DNA from: Myxococcus stipitatus
GTDB lineage: Bacteria > Myxococcota > Myxococcia > Myxococcales > Myxococcaceae
Assembly (NCBI RefSeq): GCF_037414475.1
Contig: NZ_CP147913.1
Span: 5,516,001-5,580,000, forward strand
DNA length: 64,000 nt
Direction: 5' to 3'
Shown here: one piece after another, positions 30,713-40,261 of the stretch
Layout of the letters: every line of letters starts with the position of its first letter
Numbering within the stretch: position 1 is the first letter of the stretch
Notes under the pieces: model-generated
Databases searched by the model: none
What the model was told of the DNA's origin: nothing
What the model saw: the letters and a program-made list of their open reading frames with translations, nothing else
Translations under genes and position numbers: made by a program

Positions 30713-32710
30713 ATGCCGCTTCCCGTCTCTTCCACACTCTCCGTCGACAGCCTGTTGGGCCCCGGGGGCGCGCTCCAGGTGGCCCTGCCCGCGTACGAGC
30801 ACCGCCCGGAGCAACTGCAGATGGCGCGCGCCGTGGAGCGCGCCTTCGCCGAGCGCAGCTACCTGTTGGCCGAGGCGGGCACGGGGACGGGCAAGACGCT
30901 CGCCTATCTGGTCCCCGCGCTGTTGTCCGGGCGCCGCGTGGTGGTGTCCACGGCGACGAAGACCCTGCAGGACCAGATCTTCTTCAAGGACCTGCCGCTG
31001 CTGCGCGAGAAGATGGGGCTCACCTTCGAGGCCGCGTACCTCAAGGGTCGCAACAACTACCTCTGCCTGCACCGCTATGACGCCTTCTCCAAGGAGCCGC
31101 AGTTCGGCTCGCGGGACGAGTCGCGCTACTGGCCCAAGTTGAAGGCCTGGGCCGAGGACACGCAGACCGGCGACCGGAGTGAGCTGGACCTGCCGGAGTC
31201 CTTCAGCGCGTGGCCCCGTTTGTCCACCACGTCCGAGACGTGCATGGGCACGCGTTGCCCGCTGTATGAGACGTGTTTCGTCACGCGCATGCGCAAGCGC
31301 GCGGAGAGCGCGGACCTCCTGGTGGTCAACCACCACCTCTTCTTCGCGGACCTGTCGCTGAGGAGCTCCGGCAAGCGCACCGAGGGCGTGCTGCCCTGGT
31401 ACGACGCCGTCATCTTCGACGAGGCACACGCGTTGGAGGACGCGGCCAGCGGCCACTTCGGCGTGGGCGTGTCCAACTACCGTCTGGAGGAGCTGGCGCG
31501 CGACGCGGTGGCGTCGGTGAAGGAAGAGGACGCGCGGCACGCGATGCTGCGGGCGTTGTCGGCGCGGCTGCGCACGGGCGCGGATGCCTTCTTCGCGCAG
31601 GCGCCTCGGGCGTTGGGCCTGTCCGGACACGAGTCCTCCGTGGCGCTCCATGCGGAGGCGATGGGCAAGCTGACCAGCGCGCTGGGCGGTGTGCGCGAGG
31701 GGCTGGCCGCGCTGTCCGCTTTCACCGCGGGAGAGCGCGAGCCGGAGCTGGCCGCGATCACGCGCCGCGCGGACGAGTTGGAGGAGCAGCTCTCCTTCCT
31801 GGAGAAGGTGGAGTCCGCGGACCACGTGTACTGGGCGGAGCAGCGGGGCAAGGGGTTGTTCCTGCGCGCCAGTCCCATCGACGTGGCGAAGGAGCTGCGC
31901 GAGCGGATGTATGGCGCGCTCGACACGGTGGTGTACACGTCCGCGACGTTGGCGGCGGAAAGCCGCTTCGACTTCTTCGCGCGGCGCATGGGTTTGTATG
32001 GCGAGGATGGCCAGACGGTGACGCGTGTTCGCACGCTCGCGGTGCCCAGCCCGTTCGACTATCCGAGCCAGGCTGCGTTGTATCTGCCCACGCATCTTCC
32101 GGACCCGAGCGCCCCGGGCTTCATCGAAGCGGCGGCGGAAGAAATCATCCGGCTCTGCGAGGTATCGGGAGGCCGGGCCTTCGTGCTCTTCACGTCGCTG
32201 CGCAACATGGTGCGCGCGTATGAGCTGGCGGCGGGGCGGTTGCCGTATCAGGCGCTGCTCCAGGGTGAGCGGCCCAAGGCGCAGCTCCTGGAGGCGTTCC
32301 GCGACACGCCCAGCGTGCTCTTCGCGGCGCACAGCTTCTGGGAGGGCGTGGATGTGCCAGGGGATGCGCTGAGCCTGGTCATCATCGACCGGCTCCCCTT
32401 CGCGTCACCGGGGGACCCCTTGGTGGCGGCGCGCATCAAGCAGCTCCAGATGCGGGGCGAGGAGCCCTTCGAGCAGTATCAGCTCCCCCAGGCGGCGCTG
32501 GCGCTGCGTCAGGGCTTCGGGCGGTTGATTCGCACGCAGTCGGACAAGGGCATCGTCGCCATGCTGGACCGGCGGATTCTCACCAAGGCGTATGGCCAGG
32601 TCTTCCTGGACAGCTTGCCGGACGCGCGGCGGGTGGATGACCTGGTGGAGTTGAGCCGCTGGTTCAACGGCCCCGTGCGTCCGCTGCGGGCTTTGCGTCC
32701 GGTGGACTGA
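30713..32710 (+). CDS. DinG/YoaA-type superfamily 2 DNA helicase with Fe-S motif
   Basis: 665 residues. Q-motif region RPEQLQMARAV, Walker A AEAGTGTGKT, Ia STATKTLQDQI, and the DEAH box (VIFDEAHALED). Four cysteines between motifs Ia and II (NYLC, ETC, TRC, ETC in MGTRCPLYETC) fit the 4Fe-4S cluster of the XPD/DinG group. C-terminal motifs: FVLFTSLRNM, SFWEGVDVPGDALSLVIIDRLPF, and RQGFGRLIRTQSDKG (motif VI). The family unwinds DNA 5' to 3' and resolves R-loops and forks. No nuclease domain precedes it. Confidence 0.9.
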   Translation: MPLPVSSTLSVDSLLGPGGALQVALPAYEHRPEQLQMARAVERAFAERSYLLAEAGTGTGKTLAYLVPALLSGRRVVVSTATKTLQDQIFFKDLPLLREKMGLTFEAAYLKGRNNYLCLHRYDAFSKEPQFGSRDESRYWPKLKAWAEDTQTGDRSELDLPESFSAWPRLSTTSETCMGTRCPLYETCFVTRMRKRAESADLLVVNHHLFFADLSLRSSGKRTEGVLPWYDAVIFDEAHALEDAASGHFGVGVSNYRLEELARDAVASVKEEDARHAMLRALSARLRTGADAFFAQAPRALGLSGHESSVALHAEAMGKLTSALGGVREGLAALSAFTAGEREPELAAITRRADELEEQLSFLEKVESADHVYWAEQRGKGLFLRASPIDVAKELRERMYGALDTVVYTSATLAAESRFDFFARRMGLYGEDGQTVTRVRTLAVPSPFDYPSQAALYLPTHLPDPSAPGFIEAAAEEIIRLCEVSGGRAFVLFTSLRNMVRAYELAAGRLPYQALLQGERPKAQLLEAFRDTPSVLFAAHSFWEGVDVPGDALSLVIIDRLPFASPGDPLVAARIKQLQMRGEEPFEQYQLPQAALALRQGFGRLIRTQSDKGIVAMLDRRILTKAYGQVFLDSLPDARRVDDLVELSRWFNGPVRPLRALRPVD

Positions 32711-32755
32711 ACCTTCCCGCGGTGGGATACAGCCGGGATTTCCCGCTCGCTACGT

Positions 32756-34060
32756 ATGCGTTCATCCTCCCCATTCCCAGGGTGCGCCGTGGATGGTCTG
32801 GTTTCGTCTCGCCTGAGCCTGGTCCTGCTCGCCGCCGCCGCGGTCATGGTGTGCGCGTGTGAGCCCATCTCGCTGTCGAACATGACGGGTGGGTCCCATG
32901 GAGAAGAGGACGGGGGGCATCACCTGGATGAAGAGGGCGATGGGGGAAGTGATGGCGGCGGCGATGGTGGTAGCGAGGACATTCCTCCCTTGGGGCCAGA
33001 CGGTGTCGACCGGCGGATGACGGCGTGGGGGCCCTGCATTGGCGGCTGGCAGTCGCGCACCGCGCTCGCGTTGGGGACCCTGGCCAATCCGGACTTCGGG
33101 CTGGATGCGGACGGCGAGGCATACTTCGTCGAATACGGCGCGGACCTGGCGCGCGTGGTGACGACGAAGCCTTGGAAGAAGATGGCGAGAATCCCCTGGA
33201 TGGGGATGTACCCATGGATTGGGGGCGTCCGTGTGGACGCGGAGGGCGATGTGCACGTGGCGCTCAGCCCCCAGTTCGATAATGAGACAGGGTCGGTGCC
33301 CACCTACTTCTACGAGAACAAGCAGGGACAGTGGACGTCGAACCGGCTGTCGGGGGCGTGGATTCAAGATTTCGACATGGATTCACAGGGGAATCTCCAC
33401 GCGCTCGTGATGCTGCCAGTCGGGAGCTTCCCGCTCCGGCATGTGCATGGCCCACCGGGGACGCCGCTGGTGAACGATGAACCCTTCGTCGTCCTTCAGA
33501 ATCGCGACCGGATGCACAGCATGCGGGTGGATGCTCAGGGTCACGCGCATGTGGTGTACGAGTACACGGCGATTCCTCGGATGAGTGTCCTCAACTACGC
33601 CACGAATGCCTCGGGGGCCTGGGTGACGGAACAGGTCACCTCCTCGGGTCGCTTCGCGCAAATTGCGGTGAGCTCCGAGGGAGTTCCCTACATCATGTGG
33701 GGCGACGGGGCCGCGGTGTTTCTGGCCGTCCGGCGCGGGAAGAACGACTGGGTCACCACTCAGGCCGGGCCAGAGTTGGGATTGCTCGGGGCGATGCTGG
33801 TGACCGGCTCGGGTACGGTGCACATGCTCCAGGAGTCGGGCACGAACCTGAATTATTGGGTGCGTTCGGAGCGGGGGTGGGAAAAGACGACGCTCCTCCA
33901 GGCCGAGAAGACTCCTTTCGGGAATCCCTTCGGTGCTTCGCACCTGGAGGTCGACAAGCAAGGGCATGTGCACGCGATGTACGCGGTGTACGTCGAGGGC
34001 CTGGTCAATGGCTCGCCGGGGATGCTCAAGCGCATCGACTATTCGCGCCAGTGTCAGTGA
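32756..34060 (+). CDS. Lipoprotein with beta-propeller-like repeats
   Basis: 434 residues from ATG 32756; GTG 32789 would give a more typical signal length. The signal ends at lipobox VCAC. An acidic Gly/Asp/Glu-rich linker follows (GEEDGGHHLDEEGDGGSDG). The main domain has repeated blades of the form D.qGn.H.l (DAEGDVHVAL, DSQGNLHALV, DAQGHAHVVY, DKQGHVHAMY), suggesting a propeller at the outer membrane. No catalytic motif. The final cysteine (RQCQ) could pair with Cys in WGPCIGGW. Convergent with the TonB receptor gene. Confidence 0.7.
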   Translation: MRSSSPFPGCAVDGLVSSRLSLVLLAAAAVMVCACEPISLSNMTGGSHGEEDGGHHLDEEGDGGSDGGGDGGSEDIPPLGPDGVDRRMTAWGPCIGGWQSRTALALGTLANPDFGLDADGEAYFVEYGADLARVVTTKPWKKMARIPWMGMYPWIGGVRVDAEGDVHVALSPQFDNETGSVPTYFYENKQGQWTSNRLSGAWIQDFDMDSQGNLHALVMLPVGSFPLRHVHGPPGTPLVNDEPFVVLQNRDRMHSMRVDAQGHAHVVYEYTAIPRMSVLNYATNASGAWVTEQVTSSGRFAQIAVSSEGVPYIMWGDGAAVFLAVRRGKNDWVTTQAGPELGLLGAMLVTGSGTVHMLQESGTNLNYWVRSERGWEKTTLLQAEKTPFGNPFGASHLEVDKQGHVHAMYAVYVEGLVNGSPGMLKRIDYSRQCQ

Positions 34061-34069
34061 TGGCGTGAC

Positions 34070-36310
34070 TCAGAGGGCGTCGCGAAGCCGCAGGCCCACG
34101 CGCGCGAGCATCGGTGGGCCCAGGGTGTCCACGCCCGCGCGACCCGCGAGGTACTCGCGGTCGAAGAGGTTCTCCACGGCCCCGAAGACGTCCACCTTCC
34201 AGAAGAGCCGGCGGCTGAGCGCGGCGTCCACCACGAGCGCTCCGCCCATGCGCCGCTCGTTCAGGTCATCCTCGAACTGAGGGCCGGTGGCGCGAAGCTG
34301 CACGGTGGCGGTGATGAGTGCCGGGTCCTCGAAGGTGAGGCTGACGGTGCCTCGGTGTCTGGGGTCCTGCGCGAGCTGCCGGCCCACCAGTTCAGGCTGG
34401 CCGGGCGCGGCGGTGACGGTGGGGTCCACGAAGGTGTACGCGAGGAGCGTCGTCCACCGGCGTGACAGTCGCCAGTCGACGCTGGCTTCCACTCCGCGCA
34501 CGCGAGCGCGGCCCAGGTTCTGTCGCTGACGTCCGGTGCCTCCCGGAAGTGTGACGTTGGTGATGGGGTCTTCGAGGACGTTCCAGAAACCGGTGACGCG
34601 TGCGGTGAGGGTGCGGAGGGGCTGGGCTTCGACGCCTGCCTCGGCGCCCCACAGTCGCTCCGCGCGAAGGTCCGCGTTGGCGGCGGTGAGCACGGTGCCC
34701 ACCTGGAAGGGGCGATAGAGCTCGTTGAGCGTGGGGGCTCGGAAGGCGCGGTAGCCGGAGGCTCGCACGGTGAGGACTTCCCACGGGCGCCAGCGCAGGC
34801 CGAGGCGTGGGCTGAGCTGGTTCTCGGTGCGGTCGTCGAAGGTGGTGGCGTCGGAGGCGCCGCTGACGCGGTTGATGCGCTGGAGGCCTCGGGTGTTGCG
34901 CCACACATCGAGCCGGAGCGCGGCGGACAGCTCCAGGTCGGAGGAGAGGGCGTAGAGGTCCTGGAGGAACAGTCCGCTGGCCCACTGGGTACCCCCGGTC
35001 TCTCGCGAGACGACGGTGTCGGGGGATTGCGTGGGTGGGAAGAGGTGCTCGCGGGAGGTGCCCGAGAGTCGTCGTGTGTCGATGCCCGCGGAGAGGTGAT
35101 GGACGCCACCGGCGCTCCAGCCCGGAGCGGTCCACACGAGGGAGGCGCCCTGGTCATTGGCGGGCACGGACTGGGAAGCCGCGAGTGATTCGGCGCCACG
35201 GTCTTGCGCGACACGCGCGCGGTCCTGCTCGAAGCGCAGGGCGCGTCCGAAGAGGTCGAGGGTGAAGGCGCCGAAGGTGTCTGTTTGAAGCCGTGCGCTC
35301 GCGCTGAGTTGGGCCAGGTCCACGCGGGCGGTGGTGAAGCGCGTGCCGCCGTTCTGGTTCTCGCGGAAGAGGTTGGCGCGAGCGGTCAGGGAGAGGGCAT
35401 CGGAGAGTTGGGCGTCGACGCGGCCGTTGAGGACGGCATGATTGCTGGGGGTATCGCTGTCGATGGCACCGCGCTGGGCGGGTGTCACGATGGGGTAGCC
35501 GTTGCTGGTGAGCAGCTCGGTCTCGAGTGCGGCGGCGATGGCGCCCCAACGTTGAGCGCCTCGCGCGGCGAGCAGTCCGGTGCCCCGGTTGCCGTAGGTG
35601 ATATCCGCGTCGAGCGCGGGGCCGGTGATGGGGCGGGAGATGAGCTGCACGACGCCGCCGAGCGCGGAGCTGCCGTAGAGGGCGGAGCCGCCGCCGGGGA
35701 CCACTTCGATGCGTTCGAGTCCGAGTCGAGGAAGCGAGCGCCAGAAGACCCAGCCGCCGAGCGGGTCATTGACGGGGACACCATCGAGGAGGACGAGCGT
35801 GCGTGCGACGCCCGAGGGGGCGAGTCCGCGCACGTTGAGTCCTTGAGCGGTGGGGTCGGCGACGAGGCTGGGCGTGCGGCGGAAGGTGGCGACGGAGGGA
35901 AGGGTGCGGACGAGGGAGTCCTGGGTCAGCGTGGGGCTGCGGTCGATCTCCTCGCGGGGGAGCACCACGGTGGTGGCGGGGACATCGCGCACCGGGCGCG
36001 GCATCCGTGTGCCGGTGACCACCGTGCCCCGGGAGGGGTTCGGCTCGCCTGACGTGGCGATGGAGGTTGCTGGGGGCGCATGCGACGCGCTCGGAGTGGT
36101 ATCGGGCGTCGCTGGTGTGGCGGGAGCATGTGGCCCGTTCGGTTCGATGCCGAGTGTCTGCATCGCCGAAGCCGTGCTCGAGGCCTCCGCGGAATCATTG
36201 GAGGCTGGCTCCGTTGTCGTGGCGCCGGGCTGTGCCCACGCCAGCGAGGGAAGAAGGAGCCACTGCAGGAGACGGTGCGCTGACGTGACGGCGGACGACC
36301 TGCGCGGCAT
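34070..36310 (-). CDS. TonB-dependent outer-membrane receptor (BtuB/CirA-like)
   Basis: 746 residues. Signal peptide ending LPSLAWA, a Thr/Pro/Ala-rich linker, then the plug domain: GTVVTGTRMPRPVRDVPATTVV (TonB-box-like), DSLVRTLPSV, LNVRGLAPSG, TLVLLDGVPVNDPLGG, IEVVPGGGSALYGSSALGGVVQLI. The remainder is a 22-strand-type barrel. It lacks the usual terminal aromatic residue (ends LRLRDAL). Substrate unknown: vitamin B12, siderophores and peptides are family options. No ABC transporter, TonB or cobalamin gene is near. Confidence 0.88.
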   Translation of the reverse strand: MPRRSSAVTSAHRLLQWLLLPSLAWAQPGATTTEPASNDSAEASSTASAMQTLGIEPNGPHAPATPATPDTTPSASHAPPATSIATSGEPNPSRGTVVTGTRMPRPVRDVPATTVVLPREEIDRSPTLTQDSLVRTLPSVATFRRTPSLVADPTAQGLNVRGLAPSGVARTLVLLDGVPVNDPLGGWVFWRSLPRLGLERIEVVPGGGSALYGSSALGGVVQLISRPITGPALDADITYGNRGTGLLAARGAQRWGAIAAALETELLTSNGYPIVTPAQRGAIDSDTPSNHAVLNGRVDAQLSDALSLTARANLFRENQNGGTRFTTARVDLAQLSASARLQTDTFGAFTLDLFGRALRFEQDRARVAQDRGAESLAASQSVPANDQGASLVWTAPGWSAGGVHHLSAGIDTRRLSGTSREHLFPPTQSPDTVVSRETGGTQWASGLFLQDLYALSSDLELSAALRLDVWRNTRGLQRINRVSGASDATTFDDRTENQLSPRLGLRWRPWEVLTVRASGYRAFRAPTLNELYRPFQVGTVLTAANADLRAERLWGAEAGVEAQPLRTLTARVTGFWNVLEDPITNVTLPGGTGRQRQNLGRARVRGVEASVDWRLSRRWTTLLAYTFVDPTVTAAPGQPELVGRQLAQDPRHRGTVSLTFEDPALITATVQLRATGPQFEDDLNERRMGGALVVDAALSRRLFWKVDVFGAVENLFDREYLAGRAGVDTLGPPMLARVGLRLRDAL

Positions 36311-36464
36311 GTCTGGAGGTTCCTTCTCGCGTGAGGAGTCGCGGCGCCAGTATGCCCGCATCACGTGGGCCGGCACTCGCTCGGAGCGCCATCGTCCAGT
36401 TCGCGACGGCGTGGGGAGAACCTCACCCGGAACACAGGGCAACAGGCCCCTGCGTCAACGCCCT

Positions 36465-36743
36465 TCACCCGCCCGTGTCACGAGCCGCGAGCCCGCGCAC
36501 GGTGACCACCGCCGTGTCCACCTCCGCGAGGATTCTCCGGGCATGGAGCAGGAAGACCTCGCCCGCGGGCAGCAACCGCATGCCCTGCCGCGTGCGCTCG
36601 AACAGTCGGGTTCCCAACTCCTCTTCCAGCGCGAGGATGTGCCGGCTGAGCGGCGGTTGGGTGAGGTGGAGCCGCCGTGCGGCCCGGCCCACGTGCCTTT
36701 CCTCGGCCACGGCGACGAAGGACTGGAGGTGCGTGATGCTCAC
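36465..36743 (-). pseudogene. Truncated LysR-type regulator (DNA-binding domain only)
   Basis: 92 residues from GTG 36743. It contains the complete LysR winged helix (LQSFVAVAEERHVGRAARRLHLTQPPLSRHILALEEELGTRLFERT) and the linker helix, then stops at LAARDTGG just where the co-inducer domain should start. LysR proteins are ~300 residues. The next frame codes no recognisable remainder before the TonB-receptor gene. It is either a decayed gene whose 3' part was deleted or a stand-alone DNA-binding protein. No close target gene is evident; it is divergent from map. Confidence 0.7.
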
Positions 36744-36846
36744 CGCCGCAGACTACCGCGAGCGCCGCCCCCACGCACCCCGTCCCTCGGCGCGATGCCG
36801 AAACAGCATTGGACCGTCCGTGGGCCCGAGGTCACCTTGTCCCGCC

Positions 36847-37653
36847 ATGGGAACTCCATTGTTCAAGGGCGCGGAGGTCGAGCGCCTCCGCCGCGCGGGA
36901 GCAGCGGCCGCTGGCACGCTCGCCTGGGTCGCTGGAAAGCTGGCCCCGGGCATCTCCACCGAAGACATCAACACCTGGGTTCGCGAGGACACGGCCCGCC
37001 GCGGTGGCACCCCGAGCCAGTTGGGCTACCACGGCTTTCCCGCGACGGTCTGCACCAGCCGCAACAACGTCGTCTGTCACGGCATCCCTCGTCCCGATGA
37101 ACGGCTGAAGCCCGGAGACATCATCAACGTGGATGTCACCACGTGCCTGGACGGCTATCACGGTGACACCTCCGCGACGTTCTGCATCGGTGAAGTCTCC
37201 GCCGACGCACGCCATGTGGTGGACGTGGCGCGCCGGTGTCGCGACGTGGGCATCTCCGTGGTCCGTCACGGCGCCAAGCTAGGGGACGTGGGCGCGGCCA
37301 TCGAGGAGCTGGCCGTGAAGGAAGGGTGCAGCATCGTGCGGGATTTCGGCGGGCACGGCATCGGCCGTTCGATGCACGCTCCACCGCACGTGCCTCACTT
37401 CGGGAAGCGCGGCACGGGGCTCACCTTGCGCTCGGGAATGGTCATCACCATCGAGCCCATGGTGAACCTGGGACGCCCCGAGATTCGCATGCTCCCGGAT
37501 GGTTGGACGGTGGTGACGGAGGACGGAAGCCTCTCCGCGCAGTTCGAGCACACCCTCCTGGTCACCCGCGAGGGCTGCGAGATTCTCACGCCCTCTCCAC
37601 ATCTCTTGGTCGCGGACGTGTCTTCAGCGTCCCAGCTCGCCGAAGCACGGTGA
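36847..37653 (+). CDS. map: Type I methionine aminopeptidase
   Basis: 268 residues from ATG 36847. The five metal ligands match the E. coli enzyme almost to the residue: Asp96, Asp107, His170, Glu203 and Glu234; His79 of NVVCHGIP is the conserved substrate-contact histidine. It removes the initiator Met from nascent proteins. There is no zinc-finger N-terminal extension. Myxobacteria usually carry more than one map gene, so this may be a second copy. It stands alone, with the truncated LysR gene upstream on the other strand. Confidence 0.95.
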   Translation: MGTPLFKGAEVERLRRAGAAAAGTLAWVAGKLAPGISTEDINTWVREDTARRGGTPSQLGYHGFPATVCTSRNNVVCHGIPRPDERLKPGDIINVDVTTCLDGYHGDTSATFCIGEVSADARHVVDVARRCRDVGISVVRHGAKLGDVGAAIEELAVKEGCSIVRDFGGHGIGRSMHAPPHVPHFGKRGTGLTLRSGMVITIEPMVNLGRPEIRMLPDGWTVVTEDGSLSAQFEHTLLVTREGCEILTPSPHLLVADVSSASQLAEAR

Positions 37654-37663
37654 GACGCGGGAC

Positions 37664-38191
37664 TCACTCGACGACATAGAGCCTGTTGGTTTCACCCTCG
37701 AGTGCAATCTCGCGCTCGAACTTCAGCCCGAGCCGCTCCGCCACGCGCAGCGAGGACGTGTTCTCGGGATGGATGATGGCGACCGGGGGAACCTCGGGGA
37801 GATGCCGTCGAGCCATCTCCAGGGCCATGCGCGCGATTTCGGTCGCGTAGCCGTGGCCCCAGGCTTGCGGCGAGAGCCGGTAGGCGAGGTTCAACACCGT
37901 CCGCCCCTCGAGCTGTTTGTGCCGCACGCCGCCGACACCCACGGCGACACCGGGCTGCTCGCGCCGCTCGACCATCCAGTAGCCCACCCCGTGTTTCGCC
38001 CAGTCGCTCAGCCACAGCGACAACAACTCACGCGCCGCCTCGGTCGTGCGCAGCAGCGCGGAGTGCAGGAAGCGCTGGGTCTCCGCGTCGGAGTGGAGCG
38101 CGAACACCGTATCCACGTCACTCTCACGAAAGGCGCGAAGCAGCAGCCGGTCGGTGGTGACTTGCTCGAGCCCCTGAATCCTGTGGGTCAT
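37664..38191 (-). CDS. GNAT acetyltransferase, RimJ/RimL type
   Basis: 175 residues from ATG 38191 (a GTG three bases further is possible). Signature segments: TTDRLLLRAFRESDVDTVF, LNLAYRLSPQAWGHGYATEIARMAL (the acetyl-CoA-binding Q/RxxGxG/A loop reads QAWGHGYA) and NTSSLRVAERLGLKFERE. The family acetylates N termini of ribosomal proteins or antibiotic/small-molecule amines; the substrate cannot be told. The gene is convergent with map and lies 12 bp after the unknown protein gene on the same strand. Confidence 0.85.
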   Translation of the reverse strand: MTHRIQGLEQVTTDRLLLRAFRESDVDTVFALHSDAETQRFLHSALLRTTEAARELLSLWLSDWAKHGVGYWMVERREQPGVAVGVGGVRHKQLEGRTVLNLAYRLSPQAWGHGYATEIARMALEMARRHLPEVPPVAIIHPENTSSLRVAERLGLKFEREIALEGETNRLYVVE

Positions 38192-38203
38192 CACGCTCGG
38201 ATG

Positions 38204-39076
38204 TTACGAGGATTCACCCGGGATTGCCTTCGCGTGTTTCCTGCCGCCGCGTTTCACCAGGCGAGGCAGGTTCTCCAGCGTGCGGACCGGCAGCGCCGCG
38301 CGTGTGGCGACGAGGTCGCCTCCCAGGCGGTGGAAGAGGCGCAAGAAATCCAAGGCCGCGAATCGCGTCGAGGCGTAATCACCGACGGAAGGCCGCGACC
38401 CCGACGGCAGGGGATGGACCGCCAGGTCATCCAGGAATGCGAGCACGTCGTGTGTGCCCAGCAGCAGCCGGAGTTTCTCGGGGCCATGCAAGACGACGTG
38501 CTCGCGGCCGTCTCGGCCCTGCTCCAGACTCCATTCCTGGGCGCAGGCTCGCTTGAGATAGGTGTTGAAGGTCTTCTGCCCGTCGGGGAGCAGCAGCAGG
38601 GTGCGAAGAAGCTGAGCCAGCAGCCCACGCTCGTTCAGGCGGGGGTTGCGCCAGCGTGCGCGCCAGGCGTCGCGCGAGGCCAGCTCGGCGGCCGTCATGA
38701 AGTGTTCGACCCGGCGCAGGTGGGAGAGCGCGTGGTGGCCGATGACACCGGGAGGGAGGGTGGCGCGCATCAGGTCCAAGCGAGTCTCTCGAGGCTGGCC
38801 CTGGGTCTTCTGCTCCGCCCACCGGATGAAGGGGTGGACCTTGTCGGCATGCCGCCGCCCGCTGACCACGCCCTTCATCTCAACGGAAGAGTCCTCCTCC
38901 AGCTCCGCGCAGTCCTCCGCGAGCTCGGGGGCTCGGCTGAGCTGGGAGATTCGAACCCTGGAGGCGCGGCGGGCGCTGCGTTTCGCGAACGCCTTGTCCT
39001 TGCGGGCGACCTCCCGGTACGTGGAAGGCAGCAGGCTCCGCGCCATTTCTCGAGATTTCGAATCGCCGTAGAGCAC
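38204..39076 (-). CDS. Unknown basic cytosolic protein
   Basis: 290 residues from GTG 39076, which has GGAGG at the right distance. It begins LYGDSKSREMARSLLPSTYREVARKDKAFAKRS, a motif I have seen only in uncharacterised proteins. The N-terminal half is strongly basic, the rest mostly helical (LNERGLLAQLLRTLLLLPDGQKTFNTYL). No signal peptide, membrane segment or catalytic motif is visible. It lies between the PilT pair and the RimJ-like gene on the same strand, but function cannot be inferred. Confidence 0.55.
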   Translation of the reverse strand: MLYGDSKSREMARSLLPSTYREVARKDKAFAKRSARRASRVRISQLSRAPELAEDCAELEEDSSVEMKGVVSGRRHADKVHPFIRWAEQKTQGQPRETRLDLMRATLPPGVIGHHALSHLRRVEHFMTAAELASRDAWRARWRNPRLNERGLLAQLLRTLLLLPDGQKTFNTYLKRACAQEWSLEQGRDGREHVVLHGPEKLRLLLGTHDVLAFLDDLAVHPLPSGSRPSVGDYASTRFAALDFLRLFHRLGGDLVATRAALPVRTLENLPRLVKRGGRKHAKAIPGESS

Positions 39077-39153
39077 GGGGGCCTCCGTTTCGCGCGAGGG
39101 ACGGGGGGACGCCTCGTTCCTGACCCCTGCTCTCCCATGGGACTCGGAGGGGC

Positions 39154-40260
39154 CTACGCCTTCATCGACTCCGGGAGCACCCAGTCCGGCTTGAGCCGCT
39201 GGATGACCTTGGCCAGGTTCTCCTTGTCCTGGGCCTTCTCCAGCGCGGCCTCGGGCGTGACGATGTTGTCTCGCACCAGCCGCTCCAGGTGCATGTCGAG
39301 CGTCTGCATGCCCATGCCCTGACCCGCCTGCATCTTGGATGCAATCTGGAAGACCTTGCCCTCGCGAATCATCGACGCGATGGCGGCGCCACCCACCAGG
39401 ATTTCCAGCGCGGCCACGCGGCCCTTGCCATCCGCCGTCTTGATGAGCTGCTGGGCGACAATCCCGGCGAGGCTCTCCGCGAGCATGCCTCGCACCTGGG
39501 CCTGCTCGTCCGCGGGGAAGGAGTTGATGATGCGGTCGATGGTGGCGGGCGCGCTGTTGGTGTGCACCGTGGCGAACACCAGCACGCCGAAGCTGGCCAG
39601 CTGGAGCGCCAGCTTCATCGTCTCGTTGGTGCGCAACTCGCCGATGAGGATGACGTTGGGGTCCTCGCGGCCCGCGGAGCGGATGGCCGTGGCGAAGCTG
39701 GAGGCATGGGGGCCCACCTCGCGGTGGGTGACCTGGGCCTTGGCGGACTCGTGGACGAACTCCACCGGGTCCTCGATGGTGAGGATGTGCGCCGGGCGCG
39801 TCTGGTTGATGTGATTGACCATCCCCGCCAGCGTCGTGGACTTGCCGCTGCCCGTGGGGCCCGTCACCAACACCAGCCCGCTGCGGCGGTCCGCCAGCTT
39901 GCGCACCACCTCCGGCGTCTTCAAATCCTCGAGCGTCAGCACCTTGCTGGGAATGGTGCGGAACACCGCGCCCAGCCCCGTCTGCTTGTAGAAGTAGTTG
40001 GCGCGGAAGCGGGCCTTCGTCCCGTAGCCGTAGGCGAAGTCGAGGTCCAGCTCCTCGATGATCTGCCGCTTCTGCTGCGGGTTGATGAGCTCGAACAGGA
40101 GCCCCTCGACCTCCTGGGTCGTGAGCAGCTCCTCGCGCAGTGGCGTCAGCTCGCCGCGGATGCGGGCCATGGGGGGATAGCCCGTGCTCAGGTGCAGGTC
40201 GCTGCCCTTCTGCTCCAGCAGCTGGTCGAAGAACGCGGCGATGCGTGGCGTGGTGCTCAT
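39154..40260 (-). CDS. PilT-like twitching ATPase, paralogue 1
   Basis: 368 residues. PAS-like N-terminal domain (SDLHLSTGYPPMARIRGEL), Walker A GPTGSGKST, Asp box TIEDPVEF, Walker B VILIGELR, His box TVHTNSAPATIDR, and a C-terminal AIASMIREGK (AIRNLIRE-type) motif. PilT hexamers drive type IV pilus retraction. The segment after Walker B, usually RDLET, is RTNET here. The canonical retraction pilT normally sits in the main pil cluster, absent here; this is one of a pair of paralogues encoded in tandem. It begins one base after the stop of paralogue 2. Confidence 0.9.
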   Translation of the reverse strand: MSTTPRIAAFFDQLLEQKGSDLHLSTGYPPMARIRGELTPLREELLTTQEVEGLLFELINPQQKRQIIEELDLDFAYGYGTKARFRANYFYKQTGLGAVFRTIPSKVLTLEDLKTPEVVRKLADRRSGLVLVTGPTGSGKSTTLAGMVNHINQTRPAHILTIEDPVEFVHESAKAQVTHREVGPHASSFATAIRSAGREDPNVILIGELRTNETMKLALQLASFGVLVFATVHTNSAPATIDRIINSFPADEQAQVRGMLAESLAGIVAQQLIKTADGKGRVAALEILVGGAAIASMIREGKVFQIASKMQAGQGMGMQTLDMHLERLVRDNIVTPEAALEKAQDKENLAKVIQRLKPDWVLPESMKA

Positions 40261-40261
40261 C

